A program made the position numbers and the translations under genes. This document shows positions 10,782 through 20,609 of a stretch of DNA of 64,000 bases, piece after piece (position 1 is the stretch's first letter; every line of letters starts with the position of its first letter). The stretch is from Saturnia japonica (Eukaryota > Arthropoda > Insecta > Lepidoptera > Saturniidae). The notes beneath the pieces are model-generated. The model saw only the letters and a list, made by a program, of their open reading frames with translations. It had not been told where the DNA came from and did no database searches. The DNA lies in assembly GCA_033032175.1 (NCBI GenBank), contig CM065312.1, forward strand, positions 7,936,001 to 8,000,000. The letters are read 5' to 3'.

Positions 10782-10851
10782 ATGGCTTTTATCACTAAAC
10801 TATTACTAATTGCAGTATATACTGCATCTGTGTCCTGCCATTCGGCGTTTG
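10782..10851 (+). CDS. gene B exon 1 (signal peptide)
   Basis: Encodes the hydrophobic leader, ending F-G; donor G|GTAAGT at 10852, phase 1. The exon plan matches exon 1 of gene C, which also ends A-F-G|GTAAGT. Confidence 0.82.
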
Positions 10852-13800
10852 GTAAGTGTTATTTATACTTTGCATGTTTAATTTACAAATATATTTATTA
10901 CATTTTCATTCTTTCGTATGTAAATATAAGCCTCGAAGCTCTTATGATGATTCGGGGAAAGGTATTGCTGTTTAAATGCCCGCCGTGTAGATACGGGCAC
11001 CTCCAGCTCTCATATAGATAGAAAATTTAAGGCGGCAGGCACAATTTGATATTGCACGACGATGGGCAGAGGACTGGACAGACGCGCGTTATACACCATA
11101 GACTCCGTCCACCCAGTCATCAGACGGTAGTGCAGAAGGGCTAGCTGATGTTACATCTGGTGCATACTGTCAGGCTAAGGATACTTTGGCTGGTACCCGC
11201 ACCGGATCACCTGCTGAGGAACTCACTACCGTGCGTCGCTAGTAGGGATGTGCCGGATAACCCTATCGAGGAGGAAAAAATTCCCTATTCGTATCCATAG
11301 TTTGTTTGTAAATCTTAAATGGATCTTTTATATTTATATAAAATTTGAAAGGAAACACGAAAAACGTTAGGTGTTTAAATTGATTTTAATTGTTAGAATA
11401 GGTAATACAATACTAAGATGTACTAAAACACGTCTGTATACAAAAAAATAAATAAATAAATCATATTGATATATAATAACATTTAAATTCACCGCAAAAA
11501 ATGATGTAGTGCTCTACGCTCTCCTTTTGTAAGATTAAAATATAAACAGATCGCCTGCACAGTGTGAGTTTAAACAAGACTAAAAATTTACTCAAGGTCA
11601 CACGTACCTATTGCGAAGAAATGCAATACAAAAGTTGAGGCCGTTATCCGTACATTCCGTAACCACCGATCAAGATAGTAATAATCGGTATCCATGGTCA
11701 TATTCGCGTGTTTTTAAGAATCCAGTACATCACAGGTCTCTAGTGCGGGCCTGTGTACGATATGGCGCAGCACACATTCTCAGAGTGTGCTGCGTGAGAG
11801 GGGCAGCGCCAAACTCTGACCGCAGTGGTTGGAGTGGATCTCTCACTGCCGAGTGTGGTTAGCATCATGCTTGATAGTGAGGGATCGTGGACGGCTATGG
11901 TCTCCATCTGCGAGAATGTGATGTCACAACTGTTTCCTTTTAGCGCCGAGGCCCGGCATTCAATTAGGCCTGCCGCCGGGGTTACACGGTGTATTGCTAA
12001 TGCGATCTCGTGTTACCGCTTATGGTGGTATTGTGGTAGAGTTTTACAGAGGATGTCTCACATAACAACTCGCTCTCCTGAACGAGTGTATACCCACGCC
12101 GGGTTTCTTCATGATAAAAAAGGTTCCTATCTATAGTATTTAAATGTAAATTTATGGACGTTCTGGTAAAGCGAGTGATTAACCACGATTTGGGCACAGG
12201 TACGCGATAAAACATAATTATTATTATGCAACATGCATCAACACTACTTGTTAGTTTTGTTTTACAACAATGCGTTCTTTCATTTCTACTTTCAAATACC
12301 TATTTGCATTTGTTTTGTATTATTTATATTCAGATGAAAAATATTCTTTAAAACTTACCTTTTATACGTTTTCTATTGTACGTAGATATTACTATCAGAA
12401 CAGTTCACGCAAATGCAATAAAGCTTTATTTTAATGGGGTGAGTGATCGCATGGAACATGATACTTAAAAATTAATTTTAATTTATAAGATTATTTAATA
12501 TTAACACTTATAAAATAGTTATGTCGATAAAAGTCTAAACTAGTTACGTAGTTTGATTTCTTCTTTATTTATATTTGTATAAACGAATTTGTTATAATAT
12601 GTTTTTTTGTAAATACAGAAAATATGCGTACATGGTATTGAGGTGTTTTCGAGATTTACAATAACCTTGCGCTTGTATAGGAAACATCGTGATGACACAA
12701 TGTCATGGTATTATATCACAACATCACAATATCATTTTCTTATACTTAGTTCGTTAGCTGCAAATTTTTTGTGTGTGTTACGGTAATATCACTTGAGAGC
12801 TAGTCCTAGACTCGGTTAAAAGCTAAGCTAATATATAAACATATTATGTTAGTTATAATGCATGTGGTAAAGGCCTTATGTATAAGGTTATTGTTATTAA
12901 TAAAAATGTTTAATTCTAGTCGATACATTACCAAAATGCAAGGCATGGGACTATGATTGCCAAAAAAATATAATGCAATCGGTTTTGCAAAATATCGGAA
13001 CTACAGGAATACACGATTTAGACATTATTCCTATCGACCCCTTGGATATTACAGGATTTCACATTCCCGTATTTGATTTGATTGACCTAACTATAACTAA
13101 AGGAAACGTAAAAGGCATTAAAGATTGCAGACTTACGAAATTTATGTTAGTACTAATTAGAGAATATCTTAATGTAAACTGCTTTTTACAGTAATATATG
13201 TAATTATGTATTTTTACCAAATAATATAATCTTATACACCTATTATTACACCAGATATACATATCAATAAAAAATGCTAAGCTAAGAATGGTGGGTACGA
13301 CGGTATTATATTCAGTGACAATATTATAATTTGACGTTTTATATTGTAAAAGTAAAACAAAAAAAATGTTATGAAATTATACATTTAACAATCGGAGTAT
13401 GTATCATTATTATCTATGCACTTTCGCCATTTCATAGGTAGTTTATTAATTCCATTGCTGAAAAAATTGTGGGAGCGAAAATCAATAAAATCTTTGAAGG
13501 CGGTTTGGACTGCCTCATTGAGATTGAATCTTTTTTTTTTGCAAAAAAATTGTCCAAATTCCGAAAAAACTGGTAACTGTCGGAGCAAGGTGCGGGGAGC
13601 ATGGTGGGTGTCGAAAACATTCCAATCACAGTTCCTTTAATTTAGCGACCGTCTGTCGCGAAGTATGGGGTCTAACATTGTCCTGAAGCAGCAGTGGGCT
13701 AGAGAGATTGACCAGTCTTGGTTGTTTAGCAGCTAGCTTTTCCATCATGGTTTGCAACTGTTGACAATACAGATCTATCGTTATCTTGGAGTCAGTTCTT

Positions 13801-15627
13801 AGGAAGCTGTAGTGTATGACACCATCACTGCTCCACCAAACACTCACCAGTAACTTTTCTGAGTCAACTTTCGCTTGGAACAAGATTTCGCTGGTTCTCC
13901 TGGGTTCAAACACTATGATGAGCATTTCCGATTATCGTAAAGGATCCATTTTTCGTCACAAGTAACAGTACGATTCAAAATTCTGTCATTATTGTGACGC
14001 TTGAGTAATGGAATGCAGCATTCAATGCGTGTTCGTTGGTGTGCTTAAGTCAATACACGCGGTACCCATTTCTTGAGCTTTTTTACTTTTCCAATTTGTT
14101 TCAAGTGAATAAAATTATTTTGTCACTTACACCGAAGCCTACCTTTAACTCTGACGTGGTTTGCGATAGATTCGCTTCCACGATAACCTTTAATTCTTCA
14201 TTATCATGTAGGGATCCCGGCCGTTCACGGGGTTTGTTTCGTAGTTCAAAATTTCCAGAACGATAACGTTGGTGCCAAAAACGTACCGTGTTTTCTTTTA
14301 AACAGTAATTTCTTCAAACATATAATTAATACTTCGAGCTGATTCTGCAGCGCTGATGCCGCGGTGGAGAACTCATATTCGTAAATAACGCGATATTTTA
14401 AGTTTTCCATTTTGTGAAAAGAACGATGCCAAAGAAAAATCGAATAGTACGAAAACAAATGAATCACTAAATTCGAAACAATAATAAACTAGCCTATATT
14501 TGAAATAAATTTGAATCTGGAATTCTAACCAAACGCCAGGATATTTGAGATCAAATTGGCCTGTTCAACAAAACGACAATTTCATATGTAAGCACCTAAT
14601 ATATAGGACCCCGTTCGGGGTTCTTAGATATGAAACTTAGTTAATTTAACTCTTCAGGTGAAGGCATATAATTATGTATAATATAATTAGTTGTATTTGG
14701 ATTATTTACTTTTTGTTAATACATTTTATAAATATTTCCAACTATAATTTTAGGACTGATATTCAACACGGTCTAATTTCTGTTGAGGGTATATGCGATA
14801 TTTTTGTGGAAGCTAATTATGGAGCATCCTCGTACAATCCTCTTGTCACAGCATTTCTGGGAACCGAGGCACTGCACGGTGAAGGAAGTGGACATGTCAA
14901 AATAGGTATGGATGAAATCATAACTTTAATTACTAAATACTTCATTTCATAATGGATGAATGTAATGTACATACTTGTTAATGGAATAAATGAAATTTCC
15001 ATTTACAAAGTTAATTTAATCATTCTTTATGTTGACATAATATTATGGTATGCGCTGCCTAATTACTAGACAAAGGTTTTCTTTCTTTTCTTTTCTTACG
15101 ATAATTTGTATTCGTGGGACAATATTTTCTTTATAACTTAATCTATTTTTTTTGAGAAATGTTAATGTTTTCTTTTTTTTCAGAAAAATTAAAAGTTTCT
15201 GCCAAATACCCATTCCATTTAGTAAGACGTGACCACGATTTGTACATTAACAGCCTATTAGGAAATGCAACATTTACTTTCGATGTTTTGGGCAAAGTAC
15301 AATTCTACGCTGATAAAGGTGTTGAAAATGATCATTCAAGTAAGTAGTTTATTATAAAAATCAAATTTAATTATTAAAGGAAATACATATGCAGTGTATT
15401 AGATATATCAATAAGTACCTACTGTTTTATTTATACCATTGTTTGCTAGAGGTGAAGTCCTTGTGAGAGTTCTGAATGAAAACTGGAAATTGGTTATGGA
15501 TTTTGCGTGGAGACTTGTCAGGGATATAGCAACTGGATTCATCTACGATTTTAATAGAAAATTCTTTAACAACGTACCACTGAAATATTTAATAGCTGAA
15601 GACTTATCATCACACATATACGGTTGA
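10782..15627 (+). CDS. takeout/JHBP-family secreted protein, gene B (five coding exons)
   Basis: Spliced product of 259 aa from exons 10782-10851, 12920-13145, 14754-14905, 15184-15339 and 15452-15627; all introns are GT-AG and the sum is a multiple of three. Residues 1-19 (MAFITKLLLIAVYTASVSC) are a signal peptide. The N-terminal Cys pair C30/C37 (C-X6-C) is the takeout/JHBP disulfide motif; C93 and C113 have the same spacing in gene C. One domain follows to the C-terminus, at the usual family length of about 240-260 aa. Family members are haemolymph or extracellular carriers of juvenile hormone or other hydrophobic ligands; which ligand cannot be told here. An in-frame ATG at 10755 would add nine residues before the signal peptide, but the TATA position makes 10782 more likely. 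Introns 1 and 2 contain R1-like and mariner relics. No coding lesion is seen. Confidence 0.88.
11600..12125 (+). mobile_element. R1-like LINE 3' end in gene B intron 1
   Basis: The open segment from 11825 (G-V-D-L-S-L-P-S-V-V-S-I-M-L-D-S-E-G-S-W) and the preceding H-I-L-R-V-C in another frame match the last part of R1-like ORF2, the stretch after the zinc motif. It ends in the R1-like 3' UTR with CACATAACAACTCGCTCTCC, then GGGTTTCTTCATGATAAAAAAG. That layout is shared with the 18.5-kb copy. Frameshifts and absence of the reverse transcriptase show a 5'-truncated dead copy, sense-oriented relative to gene B. Confidence 0.7.
12920..13145 (+). CDS. gene B exon 2
   Basis: Acceptor TTAATTCTAG at 12919; begins V-D-T-L-P-K-C with both cysteines of the C-X6-C motif. 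Ends at K-F with donor AT|GTTAGT, phase 2. It is 226 bp, exactly the length of exon 2 of gene C. Confidence 0.85.
13380..14599 (-). mobile_element. degenerate mariner in gene B intron 2
   Basis: The transposase lies on the - strand: M-E-N-L-K-Y-R near 14410, a D-N-V-R-P-H-T motif near 13668 for the second catalytic Asp, then broken frames to about 13400. The right end has the inverted repeat that ends CACCTAA at 14599, followed by TA. Its counterpart ends the 29-30 kb mariner (GGACCTAA at 30379). The left inverted repeat is eroded. The longest intact stretch is 99 codons (13925-13626). It is antisense to gene B. Confidence 0.8.
14754..14905 (+). CDS. gene B exon 3
   Basis: Acceptor ATAATTTTAG at 14753. 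The exon encodes T-D-I-Q-H-G-L-I-S-V-E-G-I-C to G-H-V-K-I and ends G|GTATGG, phase 1. It is 152 bp, identical in length to gene C exon 3. Confidence 0.85.
15184..15339 (+). CDS. gene B exon 4
   Basis: Acceptor TTTTTTTTCAG at 15183; encodes E-K-L-K-V-S-A-K-Y-P-F to D-H-S-S, with donor A|GTAAGT at 15340, phase 1. The exon is one codon shorter than its gene C counterpart (159 bp). Confidence 0.85.
15452..15627 (+). CDS. gene B exon 5
   Basis: The acceptor is the AG at 15450-15451 (GCTAGAG|GT), not the AG at 15448-15449, because only the former keeps the frame (S-E-V-L-V-R-V-L-N-E-N-W-K). Stop TGA at 15625-15627. Nearly the same protein as exon 5 of gene A. Confidence 0.85.
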
Positions 15628-15700
15628 GAAAGTAATCAAAAATATTTGATTAAAGATTGTACAATCATAATACCGAATAATCATTAAACGTGGAAATATA

Positions 15701-15706
15701 AATAAA
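15701..15706 (+). terminator. poly(A) signal of gene B
   Basis: AATAAA 74 bp after the stop, in AATATAAATAAAACTTG, matching the gene A arrangement. Confidence 0.7.
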
Positions 15707-16188
15707 ACTTGTTTATGAGCATTTTAAAATGTGTTAACTTATTTTATTTCATTAGTTATTTTGTTATTATTGATAACTAGATGATGACATACCTAAAAAC
15801 AAATTTTTTTTTTATTTTTTATGGAAAACCTTAATTTTAAACTATTTCCTTATTTTCCGTCAACAGTGGGGAACATTAGCTTTAAATCTGTTGATAATAT
15901 ATGAAACATTCATTTTGACAAAGAACTGATTTAGAGTAAATTATTTACCGTAATTAATATAGCAGAATATTCACATACGAGGCATGAATAAGATAGAAAA
16001 AATGGTTATAGAATTCAAACACTCTAAATATAATATTGGATAATCAGTGCCAAAAAAAATACTCTTGGGTTGTTGATATAGAGGTTTACAATACAAATAA
16101 TGTTTAAAGTGAATAAATTAAATACAATGTACAAGCAAGTACTCGAACTTCATATGCATTAACTACAATATAATATATAAAACGGTAA

Positions 16189-16992
16189 TCCATACTAATA
16201 TTTTAAATGCGAAAGTAACTCTAGCTGTCTGTCTGTTTCTTACGTTTTCACGCTTAGACCGCTGAACGAATTTTGATGAATTTTGGTAAAGAGATAGATA
16301 GGACCTTGGGGAAGGACATAGGGTACTTTTGTAGCGAAAATAAAATGTGAAGTGTAGAAAATAGAGGACGAAAGTTTCTATGAAAAAAAAATGGCAACAC
16401 CAAATGCGCATGCGCTATAATGGTGAAATGACATCGGCTGCCATACCAACCAGTTTGTTGATTTATTGACATTATTATACATAATAAGAAATTCATTGTA
16501 TTTCTAATACTTACCTATGAAATGATAGACCAGTATTCTTTTTAAGATTGGCTGAAGTGTTTTTAAACTATTTATCTACGCATTAAGTACGGCATAGTTA
16601 CTGTTTTATTTTATGATAGAAATATGACGTGCGCTGCCAATTCCGGCTTGCGGGAGTTTATATATTGTAAGCGATATACCTGTTGTAAATTATCTGAATT
16701 TTACAGTTTTGTTACAAGTGAACTATTTCATTGTATTATTCCACATATGGTGAAAATAAAACTTGGGTGAAAGTTTGTATGAAGACCTCGTCATATCTCA
16801 AATTAGGGATATGCATATTTAAGCTAGAAATAAAAAGAATTATTTGATGAAAATTGTACACGGGAAATACACGCCATTCCTCAATTGACACGGCATATGA
16901 ATTGTCACCAACATGGGTAAAAATAAAGTTACGGAATGTAAATAACTACTGCGTAACTATAAATGCGTTCGGAGCCGCGAGCACACTGCTAG
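16189..16992 (+). mobile_element. Helitron-like non-autonomous repeat
   Basis: Starts TCCATACTAATATTTTAAAT, preceded by A, and ends CTAG at 16989-16992, followed by T. TC...CTAG between A and T is the Helitron signature. The body holds the phrase GAACGAATTTTGATGAATTT also found at 30561 and in related repeats. No protein is encoded. The 3' hairpin is weak. Confidence 0.6.
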
Positions 16993-18251
16993 TATGAAAT
17001 AAAATAGAAAAAAGGAATAAAAAAATATGTAAAAAGGTATTAGTGGGGATTAAGACATCATTAAAATGCTCTGCCCATCGTACTAATACTTTCGTTTTGT
17101 TCATAGCTTGGTGTCGCCTGTCCTTTCTATAAATTGGTGCAGTGTTTCTTGCACGCGAGCCAAAAACAGTATGCCTTCAAAGTCATTTGCCCATTTGATA
17201 AGTAACAGCACATTGTTGTAATTCAGCTGCTTTCTCCTTCCACCACTTATTATTTGGTTCGTGAATCTTTGCTCTTAATTTGTGAAAGTCTCCTTTTTTC
17301 TACAAGTATCCTACAATTATAAATTTAATTTATTTCTGTGTATATCAAACATTAATCTGATCTCCTTATCTGATCCGCCAAACTAGCCCTAGTTCTTTCT
17401 TTGCGGTTTACATATGGTTTCGAGAGCACAACGATAAAGACGTTTAGCAAACGCTAACCACCGTAGCAATGATCCAATGATAGAAACTGATTCTGCGGAA
17501 TACTTGCAGCTATGGCATCAAACGTATTATCAAGTTCTTATAAGATAATTAGCCTTTAAAAGGCTAGTTTGGGAAGGATTCTGCGGGTTGCTCGTCATGG
17601 CGCTTTTAGCAGCTCTAGGCCCAATATTGAGCTGATGAGACGATGGTCACTCCAGCCAAGTGCATCACGTACCACTCTTGTTATAAGCACATCGCGTATA
17701 TCTTTCTGGCGAACGAAAAGTAGTCTAAAAGATGACAGTGCTTGCATCTTCAGTGAATCAATAGTCTTTCAGCAAGTCGAAATTTTTTTGTGAAACTTAG
17801 GTCAATCTTAGCACAATGTGTTATATAAGTGATAAGACTGTTTGTTGGGTTTTTATAATGGCAACACGGGCTCACCCGGGGTATGTGAGGCGCCTAGCGC
17901 CATCTGCGAGTCGATGAGAAGCCGTTGCGACAACTGAATCGCTCGAACACTAAAAAACAATTATAAAATTGTGCCGTATGTGGAAAAAACCCATCTCTGG
18001 AGCGAAGCCACGTCCCGGGACACAAGACCCGACTTGTGGCAACTCAAGGTGAGTGGAAACGTGCACATGCCATAATAATTTCATATTTACAAATTTAAAA
18101 CAACTATCGAATCACACACCATTATCGTTACATTTTACCAAAACGTGTGTACTGATCACTCTGTTTCAATTATCATGCTCAGCGCCAACACGTGCATTAA
18201 AATCCCTTAACAATTATAATTTTAAAAATTACAATTACAAGCGGAGTCAAC
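16993..18251. other. intergenic, no gene recognised
   Basis: Open frames here are short. A GC-richer patch at 17860-18060 (GGCTCACCCGGGGTATGTGA) is not one I recognise. Confidence 0.45.
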
Positions 18252-18455
18252 CTTGTGGCGACATCTACATAGCAAGATGTTGCTATGATAGATAGATAGA
18301 TGTATCGAGCCACATAAGACGCATCCTACTATCCTACATTGCGCTATAGAAATTAACTCAATCGTTGAGTATATATACAAGAACCCGACTACAACCGTTG
18401 GGCAGCTACCCGCCAGACATAACACCCGTCTGGGCGGAGGATCCTCCCTTTGCAA
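18252..18455 (+). repeat. LTR-like sequence related to the element at 44972-45786
   Basis: TGTGGCGACATCTACATAG, then GACGCATCCTAC, then CGTTGAGTATATATACAAGA, then CGTTGGGCAGCTACCCGCCA and GGAGGATCCTCCCTTT follow in the same order as the long terminal repeat at 45553-45786. No second copy or internal region is adjacent, so it is probably a solo LTR. The right boundary is uncertain. Confidence 0.6.
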
Positions 18456-18637
18456 TAGATCTTCTACAACCTCCTCGTGGTGTGCCCCAGGCAACGCGGT
18501 AGAATGCTACTAGAGGACCTGTGTCGCCCCATTACGGCAACGGACGGTACACCGTGTTGTTTTAGTGAGTAGGAGTCTCACATAACCACTCGTCCCCCCG
18601 GGCGGGTGTAACCCATGACGGGTTTCTCCACGTAAAA
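18456..18637 (+). mobile_element. R1-like LINE 3' UTR remnant
   Basis: GTGAGTAGGAGTCTCACATA, CCCCCGGGCGGGTGT, and GACGGGTTTCTCCACG followed by AAAAAAAA. This is the conserved 3' end also seen at 8040-8120 and 12050-12115. No coding sequence remains. Confidence 0.65.
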
Positions 18638-18752
18638 AAAATATATGGCGCCTACTCTCTTTTTCATATCTTTCGTATATGTAATGAAATACGCATTGTA
18701 GTATTGACTAAATCTAGCTCAATGTTGAAACTGAGAAAGTTGTTTTTGATGA

Positions 18753-18896
18753 ATGATGAATATAAAGTGGCAGAATCGCGTTGCTACACTAAATTCCTAC
18801 GTCGCTCTGGAATTTTTGGCATCGAAGCACTACAAAGTGTACTCAGGTGATGTGGACACAAACTTCGTATATACTGATAGTGTCAGTAAGTATTAA
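18753..18896 (+). other. short open frame with a good splice donor, possible exon relic
   Basis: A 47-codon frame starting M-M-N-I-K-W and containing V-A-L-E-F-L-A-S-K-H-Y-K-V-Y has a strong donor (GTCA|GTAAGT at 18887). Its composition looks protein-like rather than repeat-like. I do not recognise the family, and no partner exon was found. It may be a remnant of a lost gene between B and C, or chance. Confidence 0.2.
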
Positions 18897-19707
18897 ATCA
18901 TATAGTTTCAATGTTTATGTTATTTTTCAATAACATGAACCAAAAAATATTAAATGGCGGCATTCAGTGTTACCGTTACAACCATTTTTCTCATTGTTAA
19001 GATTTTATTGATCTTGCCACTAACTAAATAATATTATATAAGTATATTAAATGAATTAAAAATTATATTTTAACCAAGTTCACAACAATTGGACGATCTT
19101 ACTGAATATACGATATAATATAATATACGAGGATCTATAATCAATGCGTAAATTTGTAATATTGATCAAATTACCATTACCAAATACTATTATTTATGTC
19201 CATTGTTTTATTACGTATAAAAATTATTTTTATGTATGATTGACAATGTGTATCTCAGGAACTAGGTACTGAAGCGATTTTGATGAAAATTTTTCAGTCG
19301 ATTATACATTATTATTTTCAGCGTTTTTTAGGTATTATTACAGTATACTAGTCAACGCTTGCCACTTCGCTTACGAGGAAAAGATCGAAGAAAGATCTTT
19401 AAAAAATAATTAATTTTATTAATATTCGATAAGCTTATTAGTTTTAGATATAACTTGTGTTATTTTTAAAGCTTCTAGCCAACACTATACAATTTTTGAA
19501 ATTTGTTTGGAAGGTTTAGCGTAGTCATTATTATTATTAATATTATTTTTCTTGTTTATGTTTCCTATGGATCCTGTTTTTTTCACCATTGGACTAAAGC
19601 ATAGTAGTAAAATGCTGCGGAATCCTACAATGCGGCTTGCTCTTGGACAGTTTTTCTAATAATATTCAAAGAAATTCATGTAAAGGTAAATTAATTTAAA
19701 GGGAGTT
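18897..19707. other. AT-rich, left flank of the gypsy element
   Basis: No gene. At 19250-19300 there is a diverged form of the Helitron-like repeat phrase (GAAGCGATTTTGATGAAAAT). The last four bases, AGTT (19704-19707), are the left target-site duplication of the gypsy insertion. Confidence 0.5.
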
Positions 19708-19887
19708 TGTAGCACGATCAATTCTGAACGCATCATAGATCGCGTGATATCCCGGCAGCCAAAGAGAGACGACCGTTACTCAGTGATCCGTCGTGCTTGC
19801 CGCAGGACACTTGTGTGAAAAACATTACATTTCTTTTCTCTTGTTTAGCGCGAATTATCGGTAGCCTAGTTGATAACCCACGCTAAA
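19708..19887 (+). repeat. 5' LTR of the gypsy element
   Basis: Begins TGTAGCACGATC and ends CACGCTAAA. 180 bp, the same length as the 3' LTR, so the boundaries are consistent. Confidence 0.9.
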
Positions 19888-19889
19888 AT

Positions 19890-19907
19890 TGGACGCCCAA
19901 CGTTGTG
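19890..19907 (+). other. primer binding site candidate
   Basis: TGGACGCCCAACGTTGTG begins two bases after the 5' LTR with the TGG that pairs to the CCA end of a tRNA. I did not identify the tRNA. Confidence 0.5.
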
Positions 19908-19916
19908 CCAATAATT

Positions 19917-20552
19917 ATGCCGCGTTCTCGACGACAACAAGATGAAGAAGAAGATTTTGATGACACCGGCGATGTGACGTATTCGACCGACCAAGTAACA
20001 GCCATGATGGCGGCTATGCAGCGATCCCAAACTGAAGCCTTTGAGCGGCTTTTAAAATCGGTTTTGGATCGTCACCCTGGTTCTTCGTCGCCTGCGACCG
20101 CGCCGATGCCTGTACCAGCGACGCCTGCGTCATCCGTCGGCCCTGGCACTTTTACACTATGCACCGCTCGCTATGGCGGTAACACCGACGAATCAGTGGA
20201 TACATTCATCGATGCAATTCAAAGTTTTAAAGATTGTGCTAACGTGGATGATGAAAATGGATTACGGGGCTTGTCAATGCTACTGACACATAACGCCGCC
20301 GTTTGGTGGCAGGGAATAAGAAAAGAAGTTAATACGTGGTCAGACGCTATTAAAATTTTACAAAGTACCTACGGAGATAGAAGGCCCCAGCACCGAATCT
20401 ACGTTGAATTGTTCCAGTATCGTCAAGGCGGGGAAAACACGGATTTATTTGTTGCGAAATGCCGTGCACTGCTATCGAAAATTCCACCGGAGGATTTGTC
20501 GATAAAAGTTCAGCTGGACATGGTTTATGGACTTCTTGATCGTCGCCTGTGA
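19917..20552 (+). pseudogene. gypsy gag, N-terminal part, ended by a premature stop
   Basis: ATG at 19917 starts M-P-R-S-R-R-Q-Q-D. A capsid-like region includes A-V-W-W-Q-G-I-R-K-E at about residue 120 and F-Q-Y-R-Q-G-G-E-N-T, both typical of gypsy Gag. TGA at 20550-20552 cuts it, but the same frame then continues K-R-L-H-R-E-Q-F-K-T-F-E-E-M-L, the expected next Gag sequence, so TGA replaces a sense codon, most simply CGA. An indel near 20605-20620 then shifts the coding to the frame of the following ORF. Gag would form the virus-like particle. Confidence 0.85.
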
Positions 20553-20609
20553 AAACGCCTACACAGGGAGCAATTCAAAACATTCGAGGAGATGCTACGC
20601 ATAACAGAA

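Noticed and set aside
15450..15451. Splice acceptor at 15448-15449 for gene B exon 5
   Set aside because: It breaks the frame; the AG two bases further keeps it and matches genes A and C.
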